A stretch of 64,000 nucleotides of DNA from Ralstonia sp. UNC404CL21Col (GCF_000620465.1 NZ_KK211140.1:62001-126000), one strand, 5' to 3'. Counted from the first letter of the stretch, positions 34,967 through 46,715 are shown. Numbers and translations are program-made. Notes: generated from the sequence alone by a model not told the origin.

Positions 34967-36616
34967 TCAACGCGAAAGCGGACGTCGTTTGCGGCTGGCT
35001 AGCCCCAGCGCCAACAGCAGCGCAGCCCCAATCAGCGGCACGGCCCCACCACCGCCGCCACCGCCGCTGCTGGTACCGCCGGTCGACCCAGTGGAGCCGC
35101 TCGACCCCGAGGTGCCGCTGCCCGCGCCTGCCGGCGCCGTGTTCTGCGCATAGCTGACGGCACCGGCGGCGTCCAGCAGGCCCGCGCCGCAGACGCCTGT
35201 GTTCACAGCGCAAAACGTGCCGCCCGGATGCGGTCGCGCAGTCTGCTTCAGCCCTGCGAGCACCTGCACGTTCGACAACTGTGGCTGCACGCTCAACATC
35301 AGCGCGATGGTGCCGGCTGTTTCTGGCGTCGAGAAACTTGTACCTGCGACCGACTTGACCGTGGGGTTGCCGACACTCTGCGTACCGTCGTTGGAGTCGG
35401 CCTGGATGACCGACGTTGTGCCCGAGCAGCCGGCGCTGGTGGCCTGCGAGTTGCCGCAGCCACCGCCGGGCGCGGACAGCGCGACCTGCGGCCCCACGTT
35501 CGCGTAGCTGGCGTTCTCGCCGCTGTCGACGTGCGCGGTGACGGCGATCGCACCCGTGCAATTGGCCGGTGCGTCAACGGTTTGCGCGGCCTCATTGCCG
35601 GCGGCGGCCACCACGATGGCGCCGCGTGCGGCCAACTGGTTCACCGCGTCCTGTTCTGCTGCAGAGCACTGCGTGGTGCTGCCCAGGCTCACGTTCACCA
35701 CCCGCGCCGGGTTGGCGTTGGCCGGCACGCCAGACACGTTGATGCCGCCCGCCCACAGCATGCCGTCCACGGTGTCCGACAGCAGCGCGCCGCACTTGCC
35801 CGACACGCGGACCGGCACGATCGGCGTGTTCCAGCCCACCCCTGCGATATCGAGCACATTGTTGGTCTGCGCGGCGAGCACGCTGCTGACCTCGGTGCCG
35901 TGCCAGCTGCTGTTGCCGACGTCGTTGCTGGTGCAGCCCGGAATGTTCTGCCATTGCGTGCTGGTCACGCCGTCGCCAAGGTCATGCGCATCCGTTCCCC
36001 GGCCGAATGAGTTGCCCGCGCGCGCCGGGTCCGAAATGAAGTTGTAGCCCGGCAGGATCTTGCTCGACAGATCGGGGTGATCCGTGTAGCCGGTATCGAC
36101 CACCGCCACCACGATGCTCGTCGAGCCCTGCGTGATGTTCCAAGCCGCAGCCGCGTTGATGCCGCCCGGCACCAGCGCCGGCGCGGCCAGATTGTTTTGC
36201 GTAGCGAACAGCGGGTCGTTCGGAACGGTGTTGGGCCGCAGGATGCGGTCCGGCACCACGTAGGCCACGCGGGCGTCCTGCGCGATCTTGTTGACGGTGG
36301 CCTGGATGCTGGCGGCATCGGTCAGGCCGGTGTGCATGAGTTGCGCGTTCGTCGCCAGCGTGCGCTTGACCTGCAGCGTGCTGCCCGCCGCTTGCGCCAC
36401 CGACAGCAAGCGGTTGCTTGCCTCGCTGGCCGAGAGCGTCTTGCGCGTGCCACTCGTGTCGTCGCGCCATTTGATGATCAGGTCACCGGTGTACTGCGGT
36501 TGCGGCGTGGCTGCTGCGGCCGCTGTGGCGACTTGGCCGCCCACCATCCAGGCAAGACAGGCAAGGCTGGCGCCTGCGCGGCGCCAAGACTTCAACCGGA
36601 AGAGGGAGGGGGTCAT
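34967..36616 (-). CDS. Subtilisin-like serine protease (S8) with GlyGly-CTERM tail, second copy
   Basis: A 549-residue secreted subtilase. It has a signal peptide (about residues 1-35), a propeptide (TGDLIIKW near residue 43 through YVVPDRILRP near 127), and the catalytic triad Asp174 (VVDTGYTDHPDL), His239 (SSWHGTEVSS) and Ser427 (AGTSFSTPETAG), with the oxyanion Asn341 in AAGNEAA. A Ser/Gly/Thr linker leads to the C-terminal tail GGGGAVPLIGAALLL followed by a basic end (SRKRRPLSR), a GlyGly-CTERM signal. It is shorter than the neighbouring copy because it lacks the Ig-like domain. Its propeptide is strikingly similar to the lipoprotein encoded just upstream. Confidence 0.93.
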   Translation of the reverse strand: MTPSLFRLKSWRRAGASLACLAWMVGGQVATAAAAATPQPQYTGDLIIKWRDDTSGTRKTLSASEASNRLLSVAQAAGSTLQVKRTLATNAQLMHTGLTDAASIQATVNKIAQDARVAYVVPDRILRPNTVPNDPLFATQNNLAAPALVPGGINAAAAWNITQGSTSIVVAVVDTGYTDHPDLSSKILPGYNFISDPARAGNSFGRGTDAHDLGDGVTSTQWQNIPGCTSNDVGNSSWHGTEVSSVLAAQTNNVLDIAGVGWNTPIVPVRVSGKCGALLSDTVDGMLWAGGINVSGVPANANPARVVNVSLGSTTQCSAAEQDAVNQLAARGAIVVAAAGNEAAQTVDAPANCTGAIAVTAHVDSGENASYANVGPQVALSAPGGGCGNSQATSAGCSGTTSVIQADSNDGTQSVGNPTVKSVAGTSFSTPETAGTIALMLSVQPQLSNVQVLAGLKQTARPHPGGTFCAVNTGVCGAGLLDAAGAVSYAQNTAPAGAGSGTSGSSGSTGSTGGTSSGGGGGGGAVPLIGAALLLALGLASRKRRPLSR

Positions 36617-36877
36617 CAGCGCGGGCTCCGTGGTGTCTCGTTGTGATGAGAAACGTCGTCAGGATGTGATCGTTGACAGACCGTTACACAAAAACAAAGG
36701 TAGCACGCGACTCGTCCGCTTGGTGTGGTGGCGAATGGCGATGACGTTTGCGCGGGGAATGGGCCTGCCAATGCGCCGCCATCGCAGCAGAATACGGACC
36801 CGGCTGCGACGAAGAACCGGAAATCGGACGCCGCGTGGCACCCGATGATTCACAGTGTGGAGCGGTGTTGCGGTGGC

Positions 36878-37333
36878 TCAGCGTTGGATCTTCACGACGC
36901 GATCCGGATCGGCTGAAGCAACGCCTGGCGTGTTGCGCAACGCGGTTACCGCGCCGTCCACCGTGGCCGATGCATCGCCCGAGGTGGCGCGCACCAACCA
37001 GAATCCGCCCGACATCGGGCGTACTACCGCAAAGGCCAGTCGCGGTGTTGCGCGCGCGCCCGCGGCATCCAACAGGCCTTGCACGGTGGCCGATGACGTG
37101 GTCGGCGTGCTCAGCCCGATGATGACATCGCCCACGCTGTGTGCGGCGGACACCGAAGCCGGCGGCTGGGTGTTAGTCGATGCCGGGTCCATGGCAGGCG
37201 GCTTGCCGGGATCAATCGCCGGCACGGACTTGCATGCGGCCAGCAGGCACAACCCAAGAGCCACCGCCAGCGCAGATTTGGCAGACGACAACAGCGATCG
37301 AGGGCGGGCGGCCGATTGGATCATGCGGGCCAT
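36878..37333 (-). CDS. Lipoprotein resembling the subtilase propeptide (I9-like); putative inhibitor
   Basis: A 151-residue exported lipoprotein of no recognised family. The signal peptide ends with a lipobox (LLAAC, Cys34); residues 35-60 are a Pro/Ser/Thr linker. Residues 67-151 align by eye with the propeptide of the subtilase encoded downstream: VGDVIIGL versus TGDLIIKW, VQGLLDAAGA versus NRLLSVAQAAG, ATVDGAVTALRNTPGVASADPDRV versus the equivalent helix ending VAYVVPDRI. Subtilase propeptides fold the enzyme and inhibit it, so a separate copy tethered to a membrane may restrain or chaperone the protease. The start at 37333 has AAGGAG eight bases upstream. It precedes the second subtilase on the same strand with a 261-base gap. 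Similarity is judged by eye, not by a search. Confidence 0.72.
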   Translation of the reverse strand: MARMIQSAARPRSLLSSAKSALAVALGLCLLAACKSVPAIDPGKPPAMDPASTNTQPPASVSAAHSVGDVIIGLSTPTTSSATVQGLLDAAGARATPRLAFAVVRPMSGGFWLVRATSGDASATVDGAVTALRNTPGVASADPDRVVKIQR

Positions 37334-37426
37334 GAAGTTCTCCTTGGATTCGGTAGACGACGTTTGCGTCGGGTGCAGCCGGAACCTTCGTGCCAACGAC
37401 GGCAGCCATGGTTCCGGTATAGGCGA

Positions 37427-39133
37427 TCACTGCGCCACGCGGCGGGATTTCCGCGTGGAGGTTTCCGGCGCCGATTGCGCGCGGCCGGCAGCGAGCATTT
37501 CGTCCGCATGGCGGCGCGTGGTGTCGGTTAGCGACGCGCCGCCCAGCATGCGGGCGATCTCGTCCACGCGGCCGGTGGCGTCCAGCACCACGAGGTCGGA
37601 ACGCGTGCTGCCGGCCACCGTTTGCTTGGCGACCTGAATGTGGTGATTGGCCAGCGCGGCTACTTGGGGCAGGTGCGTGACGCACAGCACCTGGCGGCGC
37701 ATGCCGAGTTCGCGCAGGCGTCGTCCCACGACCTCCGCCACCGCACCGCCGATGCCGGAATCCACTTCGTCGAAGATCAGCGTGGGGGTTGGGCTGGCCT
37801 CGCTGGCAATCACCGAGATGGCCAGGCTGATGCGCGCCAGCTCGCCGCCCGAGGCGACCTTCGCCAACGGCCGCGGCGAAACACCTGCATGCCCGGCAAC
37901 GAGGAATTCGACCTGTTCCAGCCCCGCCGCGCCGCCTTGGTCCAGCGCGTGCAGCGCGATGTCGAAGCGCCCGCCGGCCATCGACAGGCCTTGCATGGCG
38001 CCGGTCACGGCATCGGCCAGCTCGCGTGCGGCCTTGGCGCGGTCGCGCGACAGCGATTGCGCCACCGTCATATAGGCAGCGTGGGCTTGGGCTTCCTGAG
38101 CCTGCAGCGCGTCAAGGTCGGACGCGGCTTGCAGCGCCGCCAGTTGCGCCTGGCGTTCAGCCAGTTCGGCAGGCAGCGTTTCAGGGGCGACGCGGTATTT
38201 CCGCGCCATGGTGTGCAGCGCCTGCATGCGCGCATCGACTTCGGCCAGCCGATCCGGATCCAGCTCCGCGCGGTCGGCATAGCGCGCGAGCGTGTGCACG
38301 GCTTCCTGGATTTGCACCTCGGCCGGCTCAAGCGCAGCCAGCACATCGGCAAGCGCGGGGTCGATCTCGGCCAGTTCGCGCAGCGTATGGAGCGTCGCGC
38401 CCAGTTGCGTGAGCACCGCGCCTTCGGATTCGGACAAACCGTCCAGCGCCGCGCGCGTGCCTTCGATCAGGCTGGCCGCGTGCGACAGGCGGTGATGCTC
38501 GGCCTGTATCTCCTCCCACTCGCCGGGTTGGGGGCCAAGCTTCTGCAATTCGTTGACCTGCCATTCGATGCGCTCGCGTTCGAGCTGGGCTTCGCGCGAC
38601 TGCTGCTCGGCAGCTTCGCGTGCGCGCACCACGGCGTGCCACTCTCGGTAGCGCTCGCCCACCATGCGCACGGCGCTTTCCAGGCCCGCATGGGCGTCGA
38701 GCAAGCTGCGCTGGGCGTCTGTTTTGAGCAGCAGTTGATGCGCGTGCTGGCCGTGGATGTCGACCAGTTGCTCACCCACTTCGCGCAGTTGCGCCAGCGT
38801 AACGGCCGCCCCGTTGATGAAGGCCTTGCTGCGGCCGGCGGCATCGACCGTCCGACGCAGCAGGATCACGCCCTCGTCGTCGTGCAGTTCATGCGCTTCT
38901 AGCCATGCGACCACGTGCGGATGCACGTCGAACTCGGCGGTGATGTCGGCGCGCGGCGCCCCTTCGCGGACGACGGCCGCATCGGCGCGCTCGCCCAGCG
39001 TCAGGGCAAGTGCATCGATCAGGATGGATTTGCCCGCGCCGGTTTCGCCCGTGAATACGGTAAAGCCGTCGGCCAGATCGAGATCCAGCGCGTGAACGAT
39101 GACGAAATCGCGGATAGTGAGACTGCGCAGCAT
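37427..39133 (-). CDS. recN: DNA repair protein RecN
   Basis: A 568-residue SMC-like ATPase of double-strand break repair. The N-terminal Walker A (TGETGAGKSILIDAL), the central coiled coil, and the C-terminal VASGGELARISLAI signature with Walker B TPTLIFDEVDSGIGG are all present. The start at 39133 (MLRSLTIRDF) gives the expected N-terminus; the frame is open upstream within nadK but is not coding there. It lies ten bases after nadK on the same strand, so the pair probably forms one operon. No LexA box is evident. Confidence 0.94.
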   Translation of the reverse strand: MLRSLTIRDFVIVHALDLDLADGFTVFTGETGAGKSILIDALALTLGERADAAVVREGAPRADITAEFDVHPHVVAWLEAHELHDDEGVILLRRTVDAAGRSKAFINGAAVTLAQLREVGEQLVDIHGQHAHQLLLKTDAQRSLLDAHAGLESAVRMVGERYREWHAVVRAREAAEQQSREAQLERERIEWQVNELQKLGPQPGEWEEIQAEHHRLSHAASLIEGTRAALDGLSESEGAVLTQLGATLHTLRELAEIDPALADVLAALEPAEVQIQEAVHTLARYADRAELDPDRLAEVDARMQALHTMARKYRVAPETLPAELAERQAQLAALQAASDLDALQAQEAQAHAAYMTVAQSLSRDRAKAARELADAVTGAMQGLSMAGGRFDIALHALDQGGAAGLEQVEFLVAGHAGVSPRPLAKVASGGELARISLAISVIASEASPTPTLIFDEVDSGIGGAVAEVVGRRLRELGMRRQVLCVTHLPQVAALANHHIQVAKQTVAGSTRSDLVVLDATGRVDEIARMLGGASLTDTTRRHADEMLAAGRAQSAPETSTRKSRRVAQ

Positions 39134-39143
39134 GGAAGAGGTG

Positions 39144-40082
39144 TTAGAGCCGGTTGTCTTCGGTCGGGTACTCGTGCCAGTGCAGCTTCTTGCGCAGCGT
39201 GGCGTAGTAGTTGTAGCCGATCGGGTGCAGCAGCCGCACCGTGCGCTCGGAGCGGCGCACGACGATGCGGTCGCCGGGCAGCAGGGACGTGAGCGACTGC
39301 ATGTCGAAGTTGACGCTGGCATCACGCCCGCTGGTGACCTGGATGACCACCTCGGCGTCGTGCGGAATGACGATCGGCCGGTTCGACAGCGAGTGCGGCG
39401 CGATGGGCACCAGCACCAGACCCGACAGCGCCGGATGCAGGATCGGGCCGCCCGCGGACAGCGCATACGCCGTCGAGCCGGTCGGCGTGGAAACGATCAA
39501 GCCGTCCGAACGCTGGTTGTACATGAAGAAGCCGTCGACCGACACGGCCAGTTCCACCATCCCCGAAGTGCCCGAGCGGTTGACCACCACGTCGTTGAAG
39601 GCGAGGGCGGAGAAGATGACCTCGTCGTCGCGCACGACCTGGGCCTGCAGCAGCGTGCGGGTTTCGGCCTCGTAGCGGCCCGCCAACATGTCGGGCAGCA
39701 CGGTGTGCACGTCGTCGAACGGGATGTCGGTCATGAAGCCGAGGCGCCCGTGGTTGACGCCGATCACGGGGACGCTGGCGCCAGCCAGGTGACGCCCGAT
39801 GCCGAGCAGCGTGCCGTCGCCGCCGAGCACGACGGCCACATCGGCGTGGCGCGCCATCTCTTCGGGCGGCAGGGCGGGGTAGTCCTGGACGCCGATGTTG
39901 AGCGCCGTTTCGCGCTCGAACACAATGTCATGCCCGCGCCCGGCGATGCAGGATGCCAGCTCCATGAGCGGGCCGGCAATGTTGGCGGCCGAATACCGGC
40001 CGACCAGCGCAACGGTCTTGAAAGGCGAGACAGGCGAGGCGGCGGGAGCTTGCGGGGCCACGGCGGACGGGGAAGTCGACAT
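39144..40082 (-). CDS. nadK: NAD kinase
   Basis: A 312-residue NAD kinase making NADP from NAD with ATP or polyphosphate. Conserved segments: [16 protein letters not shown] (GGDG motif), [10 protein letters not shown], and [16 protein letters not shown]. The start at 40082 (MSTSPSAV) follows weak ribosome binding sequence; a low-complexity Ala/Pro N-terminus of about 20 residues precedes the core. It is divergent from hrcA and upstream of recN, a common betaproteobacterial arrangement. Confidence 0.94.
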   Translation of the reverse strand: MSTSPSAVAPQAPAASPVSPFKTVALVGRYSAANIAGPLMELASCIAGRGHDIVFERETALNIGVQDYPALPPEEMARHADVAVVLGGDGTLLGIGRHLAGASVPVIGVNHGRLGFMTDIPFDDVHTVLPDMLAGRYEAETRTLLQAQVVRDDEVIFSALAFNDVVVNRSGTSGMVELAVSVDGFFMYNQRSDGLIVSTPTGSTAYALSAGGPILHPALSGLVLVPIAPHSLSNRPIVIPHDAEVVIQVTSGRDASVNFDMQSLTSLLPGDRIVVRRSERTVRLLHPIGYNYYATLRKKLHWHEYPTEDNRL

Positions 40083-40193
40083 GCGCGCATTACACCATAT
40101 CGATATGACCGTCGCCACGTTAGCGCGAGTTTCGTGGAGAAACGCCGACATCACCCGCAGACAGGCGCCGATTTTGCGTAAAATTGACGAATC

Positions 40194-41252
40194 ATGGACA
40201 AGCGCGCAACCATCCTCCTCAAGACCCTGATCGAACGGTATATCGCCGAGGGCCAGCCCGTGGGCTCGCGCACCTTGTCGAAATATTCGGGGCTCGATCT
40301 GTCGCCGGCCACCATCCGAAATGTGATGTCGGACCTGGAGGAGATGGGCTTCATCGCCAGCCCGCACACCTCCGCCGGCCGCGTGCCGACGCCGCGCGGC
40401 TACCGGCTCTTTGTCGATACGATGCTGACGGCCAGCCCGCTTGACGTGCTGAGCACGCAAGACCGCATGGCCCAGCAGATGGTTGGGGCGATTGCGGAGC
40501 AGGTCCGCACGCAGCTGGCCTCGCATGGGTCGGAATCGTCGCAGCGGGTGATTGCGGCGGCGGCGCAAACCTTGTCCAACCTCTCGCAGTTTGCCGGCAT
40601 CGTGATGACGCCGCGCCGCACGCATGCGTTCCGGCAGATCGAATTCCTGCGGCTGTCGGAGTCGCGCATCCTGCTGATCGTCGTCACCCCGGAAGGCGAC
40701 GTGCAGAACCGCATCATCCATACCGATACCCCCTACACCCCGTCGCAGCTGGTGGAAGCGGCTAACTACATCAACGCGCACTACGGCGGCCAGACGTTCG
40801 ACGCGGTGCGCGAAAGCCTGAGGGGCGAACTCTCTGCGCTGCAGGCCGACATGACGGCGCTGATGCAGGCGGCTGTGGAGGCGGGCAGCAGCGCCGTGTC
40901 GGAAGAAGAACCAGTCGTCATCTCGGGCGAGCGCAAGCTGCTGGATGTGGAAGACCTGTCTTCATCCATGGATAAGCTGCGCCGGCTCTTTGCCGTGTTC
41001 GAGCAGAAGACCGGCCTGCTGCAACTGCTCGACGTATCGAGCCGCGCCGAGGGCGTGCAGATCTTCATCGGCGGCGAAAGCAGCCTCGTCCCGCACGAAG
41101 ACATGGCGGTCATCACCGCACCGTACGAGGTGGACGGCAAGATCGTCGGCACGCTCGGCGTGATCGGGCCGATGCGCATGGCATATGAGCGCGTGATCCC
41201 GATTGTGGATATCACGGCCAAGCTGCTGTCCAGCACGCTCAGCCAATATTGA
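40194..41252 (+). CDS. hrcA: Heat-inducible transcription repressor HrcA
   Basis: A 352-residue HrcA, the repressor that binds CIRCE operators of chaperone genes and is itself tuned by GroEL. The N-terminal winged helix ([36 protein letters not shown]) and the C-terminal GIVGPYRM-like [19 protein letters not shown] are clear. No CIRCE inverted repeat (TTAGCACTC-N9-GAGTGCTAA) was found in front of hrcA, grpE, dnaK or dnaJ in this window, so its targets are probably elsewhere, for example groESL. It stands alone and divergent from nadK. Confidence 0.94.
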   Translation: MDKRATILLKTLIERYIAEGQPVGSRTLSKYSGLDLSPATIRNVMSDLEEMGFIASPHTSAGRVPTPRGYRLFVDTMLTASPLDVLSTQDRMAQQMVGAIAEQVRTQLASHGSESSQRVIAAAAQTLSNLSQFAGIVMTPRRTHAFRQIEFLRLSESRILLIVVTPEGDVQNRIIHTDTPYTPSQLVEAANYINAHYGGQTFDAVRESLRGELSALQADMTALMQAAVEAGSSAVSEEEPVVISGERKLLDVEDLSSSMDKLRRLFAVFEQKTGLLQLLDVSSRAEGVQIFIGGESSLVPHEDMAVITAPYEVDGKIVGTLGVIGPMRMAYERVIPIVDITAKLLSSTLSQY

Positions 41253-41377
41253 TCTCCCGGTTGTTCTGTCTGCGAGCTGCATAAGCTCAGCCGATTTTCT
41301 TCGACGACAGCCCACGCTGCCGTCTCTCACAATCGACTCCGGCGCATGTGCGCGATTCTTTTCTGCCGGAGTCTTTC

Positions 41378-42442
41378 ATGGCTGGTTCTTCCTTCTCCCG
41401 TTTGCTGGCTGCAGCGATGTCTGCGGCCATTTCGTTCGCCTTGTTTGGCGCTGCTCCTGCACGCGCGGCCGACCGCGAGGTTGTGATCGCCTATCAGGAC
41501 ATGGTGCTGCCCTGGCGCTACGCCCAGGCCACGGGCGAGGTCGAGCGTGCCACCGGCTATAAGGTGACGTACCGCCAACTCGCCAGCGGCGCCGACGTGG
41601 TGCGCGCCATCGCGTCGGGTTCCGTGCAGATCGGCGAAGCGGGCTCCAGCCCGATTGCGGCCGGCGTGTCGCAGGGCGTGGACCTGTCGCTGTTCTGGAT
41701 TCTCGACAACATCAACGATGCAGAAGCGCTGGTTGCCCGCAACGGCAGCGGCGTGTTGCGCGTGGCGGACCTGAAGGGCAAGACCTTGGGCGTACCGTAT
41801 GTCTCGACCTCGCATTTCCATGCGCTGGTGGCGCTGCAGCAAGCCGGGCTCGAGCCGCGCGACGTGAAGGTCGTCAACCTGCGGCCGCAGGAGTTGTCGG
41901 CCGCGTGGGACCGGGGCGATGTCGATGCCGCCTTTATTTGGGATCCGGTGCTCGCCAAGGTGAAGAAGAACGGCACCGTGCTGACCACCTCCGGCAAGAT
42001 CGCCGCCGCCACCGGCAAGTCGACCTTTGATGGCTTCGTGGCGGACCGCAAGTTTGCGCGCGACCATGCCGAGTTCATCGCCAAGTTTGTTGAAGTGCTG
42101 TCCAAGGCCGATGCAGCTTATCGCGACAACAAGGCCGCGTGGACGGCGACGTCGCCGCAGGTGGCAGCCGTGGCCAAGACGTCGGGCGCGACGGCGGCGG
42201 ATGTGCCGGCAAGTCTTGCGCTGTATGCCTTCCCGGATGCGGCGGAGCAGGCTTCCAAGCGCTGGCTGGGCGGCGGCGCGCAGTCGGGCGCAGCGCAATC
42301 GCTGCTGGCCACGGCGCAGTTTCTGAAGACGCAGGGCACGATCCAGACGGTGCTGCCGGATTACGGTGCCACCATCGACTCGCGCTTTGTCCAGCGCGCG
42401 GCCAATGCTGGCAACAAGGCCGTCGCCACCGCAGCGCGATGA
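41378..42442 (+). CDS. tauA: Taurine ABC transporter substrate-binding protein
   Basis: A 354-residue periplasmic binding protein with a Sec signal peptide (MAGSS to ARAA). The mature part shows the TauA fold with [34 protein letters not shown] and [12 protein letters not shown], close to E. coli TauA. TauA binds taurine or related sulphonates. The ATG at 41378 has GGAG seven bases upstream. It is coupled to tauB by a four-base overlap; tauD is not present in the window, so desulphonation must occur elsewhere or by another route. The substrate is inferred from family similarity. Confidence 0.87.
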   Translation: MAGSSFSRLLAAAMSAAISFALFGAAPARAADREVVIAYQDMVLPWRYAQATGEVERATGYKVTYRQLASGADVVRAIASGSVQIGEAGSSPIAAGVSQGVDLSLFWILDNINDAEALVARNGSGVLRVADLKGKTLGVPYVSTSHFHALVALQQAGLEPRDVKVVNLRPQELSAAWDRGDVDAAFIWDPVLAKVKKNGTVLTTSGKIAAATGKSTFDGFVADRKFARDHAEFIAKFVEVLSKADAAYRDNKAAWTATSPQVAAVAKTSGATAADVPASLALYAFPDAAEQASKRWLGGGAQSGAAQSLLATAQFLKTQGTIQTVLPDYGATIDSRFVQRAANAGNKAVATAAR

Positions 42443-43230
42443 GCCGCATCGATGTGCGCGGCCTGGGCGTCGACTACATCGACGCGCACGGCCGCACCAC
42501 CCGCGCCCTGGCCGGTGTGGATTTGTCGATCAACGCCGGCGAGTTCGTCGTGGCCCTGGGGGCTTCCGGGTGCGGCAAGACCACGCTGCTGAACTGCCTC
42601 GCGGGTTTTGTGGCGCCCACGTCGGGGCAGATTCTCCTGGACGGCCGCGAAATCGATGGGCCGGGCGCGGACCGCGGCGTGGTGTTCCAGCGCTATGGGC
42701 TCATGCCGTGGCTGAACGTGCGCGACAACGTGGCGCTTGGCCTCAAGCTGCGCGGTGTCGACCGCAAGACGCGGCATGCGCGTGCGCTGGAGTTGCTCCG
42801 GCTGGTCGGCCTTGAAGCGCATGCCGCATCGCCCGTCTATGCCCTGTCCGGCGGTATGCAGCAACGCGTTGGCATTGCCCGCGCGCTGGCGACGGAGCCC
42901 CGCGTGCTGTTGATGGACGAACCGATGGGCGCGCTCGACGCGTTCACGCGCGAGACCATGCAGACGCTCGTGCTCGATGTCTGGCAACGCACCGGCACGA
43001 CCGTTTTCTTCATCACGCACGACGTGGAGGAGGCGCTGTTCCTGGCAACGCGCCTGATCGTGATGTCGCCATCGCCGGGGCGCATCGTGCAGACATTCGA
43101 TCTGCCGTTCTCGCGGCAGGCGCTGGCAGGCGGCGACGCCCGCGCGGTGAAATCGTCGCCGGACTTCATTGCCTGGCGCGAGCGTGTACTGGCGCTGATC
43201 CACCATGCCCCCGAGGAGCTGCTCGCATGA
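42439..43230 (+). CDS. tauB: Taurine ABC transporter ATP-binding protein
   Basis: A 263-residue ABC ATPase. Walker A is [12 protein letters not shown], the signature [16 protein letters not shown], Walker [13 protein letters not shown] and the H-loop FITHDVEEA. The TauB-typical segments [22 protein letters not shown] and [13 protein letters not shown] are present. It overlaps tauA and tauC by four bases each, so the three genes are translationally coupled. Confidence 0.91.
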   Translation: MSRIDVRGLGVDYIDAHGRTTRALAGVDLSINAGEFVVALGASGCGKTTLLNCLAGFVAPTSGQILLDGREIDGPGADRGVVFQRYGLMPWLNVRDNVALGLKLRGVDRKTRHARALELLRLVGLEAHAASPVYALSGGMQQRVGIARALATEPRVLLMDEPMGALDAFTRETMQTLVLDVWQRTGTTVFFITHDVEEALFLATRLIVMSPSPGRIVQTFDLPFSRQALAGGDARAVKSSPDFIAWRERVLALIHHAPEELLA

Positions 43231-44096
43231 GCGCGCTCGAAACTCCCGTGCTGCAGCGCGCCTCGGCCGATGCAGCGCCGCCTTCCAGCAGGCCGGCGCG
43301 CAGGCTGCGCGGCTATCGTCTGCCGGGCGAGGGCAGCGCATTGGGGCTCAGCGTGTTGTCCGTAACTGCGCTGCTCGTGCTTTGGTGGGCCGCGACCACC
43401 TTCCATTGGGTGCCGCCGTTGTTCCTGCCTTCACCGCAGGCCGTCGGGCGCGCATTCATCGATGCGTGGCATGGCGATATTCAAGGCGGCCAGCCGCTGG
43501 CGTCGCATCTGGGCTGGAGCGCGTTGCGCGTGTTCGGTGCGTTTGCGCTGGCTGCCGTGACGGCCATACCGATCGGCCTTGCGATGGGCGTTTCCCGCAC
43601 CGCGCGCGGCTTGCTGGATCCGCCCATCGAGTTTTATCGCCCGCTGCCGCCGCTGGCATACCTGCCGCTCGTGGTCATCTGGCTGGGCATTGATGAGCGC
43701 GCCAAGATTGTCGTCATCTATCTTGCCTGCTTCGCACCGATTGCCATGGCCGCGCGTGCCGGCGTGCGCAGCGCCACGCTTGAGCAGATCAACGCCGCGT
43801 ATGCGCTTGGCGCGAGCTTCACGCAGGTGGTGCGACATGTGATCCTGCCGGCGGCGCTGCCCGAGATCCTGACCGGCTTGCGCATCGCCATCGGCTTCGG
43901 CTGGACCACGCTGGTGGCAGCGGAAATGGTGGCGGCCACCGTGGGCGTGGGGCAGATGGTGCTCAATGCGTCGAGCTTTCTGCGCACCGACCTCGTGGTG
44001 ATGGGCATCGTGCTGATCGGCGCGATTGCATGGGCGTTCGACTTGGCCATGCGCGCCATCGAAGCGCGCGTGGTGCCCTGGAAGGGCCGCAGCTAA
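43227..44096 (+). CDS. tauC: Taurine ABC transporter permease
   Basis: A 289-residue permease of the BPD inner-membrane family with about six transmembrane helices and the EAA-type loop [28 protein letters not shown]. An N-terminal extension of some 45 residues rich in Pro/Ala/Arg precedes the first helix. It completes the tauABC transporter and ends seven bases before the convergent hutC stop. Confidence 0.88.
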   Translation: MSALETPVLQRASADAAPPSSRPARRLRGYRLPGEGSALGLSVLSVTALLVLWWAATTFHWVPPLFLPSPQAVGRAFIDAWHGDIQGGQPLASHLGWSALRVFGAFALAAVTAIPIGLAMGVSRTARGLLDPPIEFYRPLPPLAYLPLVVIWLGIDERAKIVVIYLACFAPIAMAARAGVRSATLEQINAAYALGASFTQVVRHVILPAALPEILTGLRIAIGFGWTTLVAAEMVAATVGVGQMVLNASSFLRTDLVVMGIVLIGAIAWAFDLAMRAIEARVVPWKGRS

Positions 44097-44103
44097 CCGA
44101 GAC

Positions 44104-44817
44104 TCAGAAGCTGCCCGTGAACTGATAACGCCCGCCCGGATGCCACATGGTCGCCACGGACGCGACCTGACCCTGCGACAACGTTTTTCGCCGCAGCATC
44201 AGGCAGGGCTCGCGCACGTCCATGTGCAGCATTTCGGCGATCTCACGGGTGGGCAGGCGCGCCTCGATGCCGTAATCCACGCCCTGCAACGGGGCGGCAC
44301 GCATGAGGTACGCGTTTGGCGTGGTCTGCGTGAAATCCTGCTCCATGTATTCCGGCGCCAATGCCGCGTTGACCCAACGGTCTTCCACCTGGATCGGCAG
44401 GTCGTTTTCAAAGTGCACGATCAGTGAATGAAAGAGCACGCGGCCGGCGGGCACGCCAAACGAAGCTGCCATCGCTTCGTTGGCGCGGGCGCGTTCCAGC
44501 TTGTGCAGTTCGGCGCGGTGCCGATGGCCGCGCGCTGCAATTTCCTCGGCGATATTGCGGATCGCCACCAGCGTCGCCTGGTATTTCTGCTGCGCGACGA
44601 ATGTTCCCAGCCCCTGCACGCGCGTGAGGATCTGCTCGGCGGTCAACTCACGCAGCGCGCGATTGACCGTCATGCGCGACACGCCAAAGGTCTGCGCGAG
44701 CGTCGTCTCCCCCGGAATCATTTCCCCTTCCTGCCACTCCCCGCTACGAATGCGCGTGAGGATGTCTTCCTTGATGCGCTGGAAGGCGGGCGTGCTGGCG
44801 GACGGGTCGTGTGACAT
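44104..44817 (-). CDS. hutC: Histidine utilisation repressor HutC
   Basis: A 237-residue GntR-family repressor. The winged-helix domain (PAFQRIKEDILTRIRSG, TTLAQTFGVSRMTVNRALRELTAEQILTRVQGLGTFVA) is followed by a UTRA domain that in HutC binds urocanate and releases the operator. It is divergent from hutU and reads away from it; a HutC-type palindrome lies in the intervening region. This arrangement gives induction of the hut genes by urocanate. Confidence 0.93.
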   Translation of the reverse strand: MSHDPSASTPAFQRIKEDILTRIRSGEWQEGEMIPGETTLAQTFGVSRMTVNRALRELTAEQILTRVQGLGTFVAQQKYQATLVAIRNIAEEIAARGHRHRAELHKLERARANEAMAASFGVPAGRVLFHSLIVHFENDLPIQVEDRWVNAALAPEYMEQDFTQTTPNAYLMRAAPLQGVDYGIEARLPTREIAEMLHMDVREPCLMLRRKTLSQGQVASVATMWHPGGRYQFTGSF

Positions 44818-44906
44818 GGGCGTGGCTTGCAGTGCGGTGGTGGCCGCGGATGTGATGTGCGGATGGCGGTCATCATCAGGGTTTGCTCTTAGCTTGTAAA
44901 GTTTTC

Positions 44907-44935
44907 TTGCCTAAGTTGTATATACAACATAAGAT
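44907..44935 (+). promoter_or_regulatory. hutU promoter
   Basis: TTGCCT (44907-44912) and TAAGAT (44930-44935) are 17 bases apart, about 35 bases before the hutU start. The HutC palindrome lies wholly in the spacer. Confidence 0.6.
44915..44928. promoter_or_regulatory. HutC operator palindrome
   Basis: A perfect 14-base palindrome GTTGTATATACAAC, matching the TTGTATATACAA core known for HutC operators. Binding here would block RNA polymerase by occupying the promoter spacer. Confidence 0.85.
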
Positions 44936-44971
44936 GCGCTCCATGACAAAGGAGTTCGCAGGAGACCTCAC

Positions 44972-46690
<1,719 letters not shown>

Positions 46691-46715
46691 GTTAAAGACA
46701 TCCTCTCGCATTGCT

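Noticed and set aside
40083-40193. Possible CIRCE operator before hrcA
   Set aside because: The nearest TTAGCGCGAG has no matching inverted half GAGTGCTAA at the required nine-base spacing.
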